DNA of 64,000 nucleotides, taken from NCBI RefSeq assembly GCF_001633165.1, contig NZ_CP015418.1:310001-374000 (forward strand), given 5' to 3'. Below, in pieces: positions 59,766 through 64,000 of the stretch. Below the pieces are notes generated by a model. The model was not told where the DNA came from, searched no databases, and was given only the letters and a program-made list of their open reading frames with translations. The position numbers were made by a program, and so were the translations under genes. Positions within the stretch are counted from its first letter, which is position 1. Each line of letters starts with the position of its first letter. Source of the DNA: Rhodovulum sulfidophilum DSM 1374. GTDB taxonomy: Bacteria; Pseudomonadota; Alphaproteobacteria; Rhodobacterales; Rhodobacteraceae.

Positions 59766-60526
59766 CGATCCTGGCCGAGAACCTGACATGGGGCGTGAAG
59801 CGCAGGACCATCCTGTCGGACGTCTCGCTGAGGGTCGCGCCGGGCGAGACACTGGGCCTGATCGGCCCCAACGGATCGGGCAAATCCTCCCTGTTGCGGC
59901 TGCTGGCAGGGCTGCGGCGGCCAATCTCCGGCCGGGTCCGGATCAACGGGCAGGACATCGCGCATGTCTCGCGCAAGGCATTGTCGCGACAGGTGGCCTT
60001 TGTCCAGCAAAGCGCAGCCACCGACACCAATGTGACGGTCAGCGATGTCGTGCGGCTCGGACGGACTCCGCATCGCTCGGCGCTGGCGGGCTGGTCCGAG
60101 ACCGACGAGGCGGCGGTGACGCAGGCGCTGGAGCGCGTGGAAATGGCCGCGCACAGGAAACAGGCCTGGCAGACCCTTTCGGGGGGCGAGCGGCAGCGGG
60201 TCCATATCGCGCGGGCGCTGGCGCAGACACCGCAGGTGATGTTCCTCGACGAGCCGACGAACCATCTCGACATTCATCACCAGATCGAGATCCTGGGCAT
60301 GGTCCGCGATCTCGACCTGACCAGCGTCATCGCCCTGCACGACCTGAACCTGGCGGCCATGTTCTGCGACCGGATCGTGGTTCTGGAACGGGGTGTCATG
60401 CGCGCCTGCGGCACACCGGATGCCGTTCTGACCCGGGAGATCCTGCGCGATGTGTTCCGCGTCACGGCGCATGTCTGCAGATTGCAGGACGCGTCTCGGC
60501 CCCATATACGGTTCAGCGCGAAATGA
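59762..60526 (+). CDS. FecE/BtuD-type ABC ATPase (importer 1)
   Basis: A 254-residue ATPase: Walker A GLIGPNGSGKSSLLRLLAGL, signature LSGGERQRVHIARALAQ, Walker B VMFLDEPTNHLDIHHQ and a later HDLNLAAMFCDRI switch histidine. Third gene of a complete binding protein-permease-ATPase operon, all with overlapping stops and starts. Whether it also serves importer 2, whose ATPase is not in view, cannot be told. Confidence 0.95.
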   Translation: MTILAENLTWGVKRRTILSDVSLRVAPGETLGLIGPNGSGKSSLLRLLAGLRRPISGRVRINGQDIAHVSRKALSRQVAFVQQSAATDTNVTVSDVVRLGRTPHRSALAGWSETDEAAVTQALERVEMAAHRKQAWQTLSGGERQRVHIARALAQTPQVMFLDEPTNHLDIHHQIEILGMVRDLDLTSVIALHDLNLAAMFCDRIVVLERGVMRACGTPDAVLTREILRDVFRVTAHVCRLQDASRPHIRFSAK

Positions 60527-60576
60527 GACGGTCCGGGGGGACGTGTGGCCGGGGTTTTGGTGCGGATGAAAGTGAA

Positions 60577-61485
60577 ATGACGGCCCGGTCCTCCCTCGCA
60601 GCGCCGCTGCATCCCGTCCGGAACGAACGGCTTGGCATCGCGTTGCGGGTGCTCTCGACCCTCGCATTCGCCATGATGGGCGTCTGCGTGAAGGCGCTCG
60701 GAGATGCGGTCCCGCTGGGACAGGTGGTGTTCTTCCGCTCGGCCGTGGCCTTGCTGCCTCTGATCGCCTTCCTGTGGTGGCGCGGCGAGTGGCCTCGCGG
60801 TCTGGCGACGTCCCGCCCCATGGGGCATGTCGGCCGCTGCCTGATGGGCGCGGTCGCGATGTTCACCTCCTTCGCGACGATCCGCCTTCTGCCCCTGGCC
60901 GAAGCGACGATGCTGGCCTATCTCGCGCCGGTGATGCTGGCCCTGCTTGGCTGGGCCCTGCTCGGAGAACGCCCGAGCGCGGGCCGGATCGGCGGTGTCG
61001 TGCTTGGCCTTGCCGGAGCGGCGGCCTTCTGTCTGCCCGCCATTGCCGGTGCCCTGCCCGATAGCGGGGCGCTGGGCGTGGTTCTGGGGCTCGTGACCGC
61101 GGCGCTGACGGCCGGGGCCCTGATCCAGGTGCGCCGGCTGACATTGCTCGGCGAAGGCGCCGGGGCCATCGCCTTCTGGTTCGCCGTGGTCTCGGCCCTC
61201 ATCGGCCTTGCGACGCTGCCCTGGGGCTGGGTCTGGCCCGGTCCGGCAACCCTCCTGCTGTTGATCGGAACCGGCCTGGCAGGCGGGATCGCCCATATCC
61301 TCATGACGCTGTCCTTCAGCCATGCCGATGCCTCGGCGCTTGCCCCCTTCGAATATCTTTCGGTTCTGTGGGCCGTGGCGCTGGGTTTTGCCTTTTTCGC
61401 CGAGCTGCCGGGCCTGGCCTTCCTGCTGGCAGGGCCATTGATCCTGACCGGCGCCTTTATTGCCCGTCCGGCAAAGCCGAAATGA
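60577..61485 (+). CDS. EamA-family (DMT) transporter
   Basis: A 302-residue protein with ten hydrophobic segments. RVLSTLAFAMMGVCVKALGD begins repeat one; AEATMLAYLAPVMLALLGWA and AHILMTLSFSHADASALAPF are typical EamA runs. The ATG at 60577 lies 50 bp after the ATPase gene, so it may be a fourth gene of that operon. Substrate unknown. Ends before a long riboswitch-bearing gap. Confidence 0.85.
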   Translation: MTARSSLAAPLHPVRNERLGIALRVLSTLAFAMMGVCVKALGDAVPLGQVVFFRSAVALLPLIAFLWWRGEWPRGLATSRPMGHVGRCLMGAVAMFTSFATIRLLPLAEATMLAYLAPVMLALLGWALLGERPSAGRIGGVVLGLAGAAAFCLPAIAGALPDSGALGVVLGLVTAALTAGALIQVRRLTLLGEGAGAIAFWFAVVSALIGLATLPWGWVWPGPATLLLLIGTGLAGGIAHILMTLSFSHADASALAPFEYLSVLWAVALGFAFFAELPGLAFLLAGPLILTGAFIARPAKPK

Positions 61486-62014
61486 CCCACGGCGCGCGTG
61501 GTCTACGCAAGTTCTGAACGGCTTTAACCGGCAAGTTCCGGCAATCCTGCGGTCAAGAAGGATAAGGCGGGCGATGGCCGGAAGCCGGGCCGTTGGATCG
61601 CCATCGGGGCGGGTTGCCTGACGCTTCCGCTCCTTTCGCCGCCCGAGCGCCTCGGCGCAGATCGCCCCGACCGGCTTGCCGCCCGCGCGGGCATTGATGC
61701 AACAGCGGTCGCGGGCAGGGCCGAAGCGGCAGGTTTTCAACACCGCGGCGGGCACCGTATGGCAGCCGTCGAACGGCCCGGCAAAGCGAACCGTATGCCG
61801 ACGTCAGGTCCCATCTCGCCTGACCGTTTCCAGCCTGCCATGCCGCGCCATAGATGCAAAGGAAGCCGCCGGGCTGGCAACGTTCCGCCCCCTGCCGCTT
61901 CGGGGCCGGGGCATCTCGACGCATCAGAAGCTATATGCCTGTCAAGGTAAGGTTTTCCGGCGCGCAGACTGCGACCGGCGGGCAGTTGACCCGATAGGGC
62001 TTTCATGCTCTCTG
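61486..62014. other. Gene-free interval ahead of the cobalamin riboswitch
   Basis: About 530 bp between the transporter gene and the riboswitch. Two overlapping minus-strand frames (61553-61924 and one ending near 61755) are Arg/Pro/Ala-rich and unrecognised; they may be remnants or shadows. The promoter driving the riboswitch should lie near the right end. Confidence 0.35.
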
Positions 62015-62195
62015 CTCGGTCGCTGGTTTCCCGCTTGGGAATTAAAAGGGAATTCGCCGCAGGCCATTTGGCCCGCGAACCGAAACTGCCCCCGCAACTG
62101 TAGGCGGCGAGCGACGGTCCGACAACGCCACTGGGCATTTGCCTGGGAAGGCCGGACCGGCGGACGACCCGTCAGTCAGGAGACCTGCCGGCATG
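62015..62195 (+). ncRNA. Cobalamin (B12) riboswitch
   Basis: Conserved landmarks occur in the expected order: AAGGGAA (62046-62052), AACTGCCCCCGCAACTG (62084-62100), GCCACTG (62127-62133), GGGAAGGC (62145-62152) and the B12 box GTCAGGAGACCTGCC (62175-62189). This is the standard core of the adenosylcobalamin aptamer. The start boundary is approximate. A downstream CCGGGC/GCCCGG hairpin (62209-62226) may belong to the expression platform. It precedes the importer 2 operon by 160 nt and predicts repression when B12 is plentiful. Confidence 0.95.
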
Positions 62196-62354
62196 AAACC
62201 ACTATCAACCGGGCGGGGTTGCCCGGGGAAAGCGATGTTCATGCCCGGATCTTTCGGCCGTGCTCAGCCAGGCGCAGCTTGCGCCAGCCAAAGAACTGAC
62301 ATCCGCCCGACCCGCGAACCCCGGGGCCCGGAAGCCAATTTCCGGAGAATTTCC

Positions 62355-63365
62355 ATGAACACCAAGACTGCCCTCCTTTCGGCGGCCCTTCTGGTCTGCG
62401 CGGGCACGGCCCAGGCCACCGACTATCCCCTGACGCTGGAGAATTGCGGCCAGACCCTGACCTTCGACGCCGCCCCCGCGCGCACCGTCACCGTCGGCCA
62501 GGCCACGACCGAGATCCTCTACCTGCTGGGGCTCGGGCCCACCGTGACGGGCACCTCGGTCTGGTTCACCAATGTCCTGCCGCAATTCGCCGAGCTGAAT
62601 GCCGGGATCCCGCGGCTGGCCGACAACGATCCCAGCTTTGAAAGCGTGGCGGCCGAGACGCCCGATCTGGTGACCGTGCAACATGAATGGCATGTCGGCC
62701 CCCAGGGCATCGTCGCCACCCGCGAGATGTTCCATGATATCGGCGTGCCGACCTATGTGCTGCCCAGCGACTGCGCAAGCAAGGACAACAGCCGCGGCTC
62801 GGACGGCACCCGGAGCGAGATGTTCTCGACCGCCTCGATCCACCGGTCGATCGAGGAACTGGCGCGGATCTACGATGTCGAGGATCGCGGCGCCGAGCTG
62901 GTCGACGAGCTGAAGGCGCGTGAGGCCGCGGCCATCGAACATGCCCGGGCGCTGGATCTGCCCGAAGGGGTCTCGGCGGTGTTCTGGTACTCCTCCGCCG
63001 AAATGGACATCGACCCCTATGTGGCCGGGCGGAAGGGCGCGCCGGGCTACATGATGCAACAGCTCGGGATCGAGAATGTGGTGGCCTCCGACGAGGAATG
63101 GCCCACCGTCGGCTGGGAAAGCATCGCCAAGGCCGATCCGACGGTGATCGTGCTGGCCGAGATGACCCGCCGCCGCTTCCCCGCCGACGATGTCGAGAAG
63201 AAGCTTGAGTTTCTCCGCACCGATCCGGTCGCGAAAGAGATGACGGCGGTCCGCGAGAACCGGATCGTGGTGATGGATCTCCAGGCGATGGAAGCGACCG
63301 TGCGGGCGGTCTACGGGCTGGAAGAACTGTCTGCGGCCCTGGCCGGACTCGATCTGCAAGGATGA
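62355..63365 (+). CDS. Corrinoid-type periplasmic binding protein, BtuF-like (importer 2)
   Basis: A 336-residue class III binding protein; signal peptide residues 1-21 (ending TAQA), mature start TDYPLTLENCGQTLTFDAAP, nearly the same as importer 1. GQATTEILYLLGLGPTVTGT and the late RENRIVVMDLQAMEATVRAV follow the same plan. The riboswitch upstream identifies a corrinoid as the probable ligand. ATG 62355 has GGAG 8 bases before it; in-frame sequence further upstream is the riboswitch itself. Overlaps the permease gene by 4 bp. Confidence 0.9.
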   Translation: MNTKTALLSAALLVCAGTAQATDYPLTLENCGQTLTFDAAPARTVTVGQATTEILYLLGLGPTVTGTSVWFTNVLPQFAELNAGIPRLADNDPSFESVAAETPDLVTVQHEWHVGPQGIVATREMFHDIGVPTYVLPSDCASKDNSRGSDGTRSEMFSTASIHRSIEELARIYDVEDRGAELVDELKAREAAAIEHARALDLPEGVSAVFWYSSAEMDIDPYVAGRKGAPGYMMQQLGIENVVASDEEWPTVGWESIAKADPTVIVLAEMTRRRFPADDVEKKLEFLRTDPVAKEMTAVRENRIVVMDLQAMEATVRAVYGLEELSAALAGLDLQG

Positions 63366-64000
63366 GGTCGCGCGCCCGTCGGGCCCGCTGGCACTGGGGG
63401 TGGATCGCACCCCCGGTGCTGCTGGCCGCGCTGATCGCCGGAACCGCGATCGGCGAGACCCGCATACCCGCCTCGACCGTGCTTCAGGTCCTGGGCAACA
63501 AGCTGTTCGGCACCGTCTACCCGGTCGCGCGGATCGATGAGGGCATCATCTGGAACTACCGCCTCGCCCGCGCGGTGGTGGCGGCCGCCTGCGGGGCGGG
63601 GCTCGCCCTGTCGGGTGTCGTGCTGCAGGCATTGCTGAGGAATGCGCTGGCCGATCCCTATCTGCTGGGGATTTCCGCCGGAGCCTCGACCGGCGCGGTC
63701 GCGGTCACCGTCGCCGGGTTCGGCGCGGGCGCGCTCTCGCTCTCGACAGGCGCCTTCGCCGGGGCGCTGCTGGCCTTCGTCATGGTCGCGGCCCTGGCGC
63801 GCGCGGCGGGCGGCGGCACCGGGCTGCAGGCGGCAGGCGTGATCGTTCTGGCAGGGATTGCCGGGGCACAGCTCTTCAACGCGATGACCGCCTTCCTGAT
63901 CGCGAAATCCGCCAATGCCGAACAGGCCCGCGGCATCATGTTCTGGCTTCTGGGAAATCTCTCCGGTGCCCGCTGGCAGGACAGCCTGGTTGCCGTCCCC
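63362..64000 (+). CDS. FecCD/BtuC-type ABC permease (importer 2), runs off the window
   Basis: 213 residues are visible and no stop is reached. Hydrophobic segments and the signature RLARAVVAAACGAGLALSGV then LQALLRNALADPYLLGISAG match the permease of importer 1 over the whole visible length, including the later QARGIMFWLLGNLSGARWQD. It starts at an ATG overlapping the TGA of the binding-protein gene. The C-terminal third and presumably an ATPase gene lie beyond the right edge. Confidence 0.92.
   Translation, partial: MRSRARRARWHWGWIAPPVLLAALIAGTAIGETRIPASTVLQVLGNKLFGTVYPVARIDEGIIWNYRLARAVVAAACGAGLALSGVVLQALLRNALADPYLLGISAGASTGAVAVTVAGFGAGALSLSTGAFAGALLAFVMVAALARAAGGGTGLQAAGVIVLAGIAGAQLFNAMTAFLIAKSANAEQARGIMFWLLGNLSGARWQDSLVAVP

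Overview
The window is a chromosomal stretch of a high-GC alphaproteobacterium, most likely a Rhodobacteraceae member and probably marine or halotolerant. Four things point there: the rpsT / dnaA-dnaN-recF-gyrB block, a secreted protein with a VPLPA/VPVPA-type sorting tail, IalB and DUF1491 proteins, and a glucosylglycerol (salt-stress osmolyte) operon. No rRNA, tRNA, CRISPR array or intact prophage was seen. Species-level assignment is not possible from sequence reading alone.

Layout. 1-2047: end of a flagellar hook operon (fliK, flgD). 2078-6590: ubiE-ubiB, mutM, an enoyl-CoA hydratase and rpsT. 7179-14482: replication block dnaA-dnaN-recF, then about 1 kb of decayed sequence with a glyoxalase-fold pseudogene, then gyrB. 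14694-18103 (minus): ggpS, a HAD phosphatase and gpsA, read as a complete glucosylglycerol pathway. 18570-20715: lrgAB and a divergent LysR regulator. 21052-30513: lytic transglycosylase, rnr, dapE, a small ORF, dapD, a LOG-family enzyme, a DMT transporter and rlmN. 30734-37839: secreted beta-rich protein, IalB, an asparaginase / phospho-lyase / kinase operon, pncB-pncA. 38073-43224: two hypothetical genes, rpsO, an antisense small gene and pnp. 43915-53278: GAF-type methionine sulfoxide reductase, LysE exporter, glycosyltransferase, peroxiredoxin, rluA, recO, pheS, a phosphoribosyltransferase and pheT, with pheS and pheT convergent. 53629-54488: a STAS / HATPase anti-sigma pair.

The last 9.5 kb (54489-64000) looks more accessory. 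It has a decayed IS5-type transposase, a class A beta-lactamase with a divergent AmpR-like regulator, a complete FecBCD/BtuFCD-type ABC importer, a DMT exporter, and a cobalamin riboswitch driving a second, paralogous importer that runs off the window.

Cross-cutting observation: a 22-nt intergenic element (GGGTATTT, three variable bases, CCAAGAAGAAR) occurs five times. Two copies lie just upstream of recF and recO, and two form an inverted pair between convergent genes.
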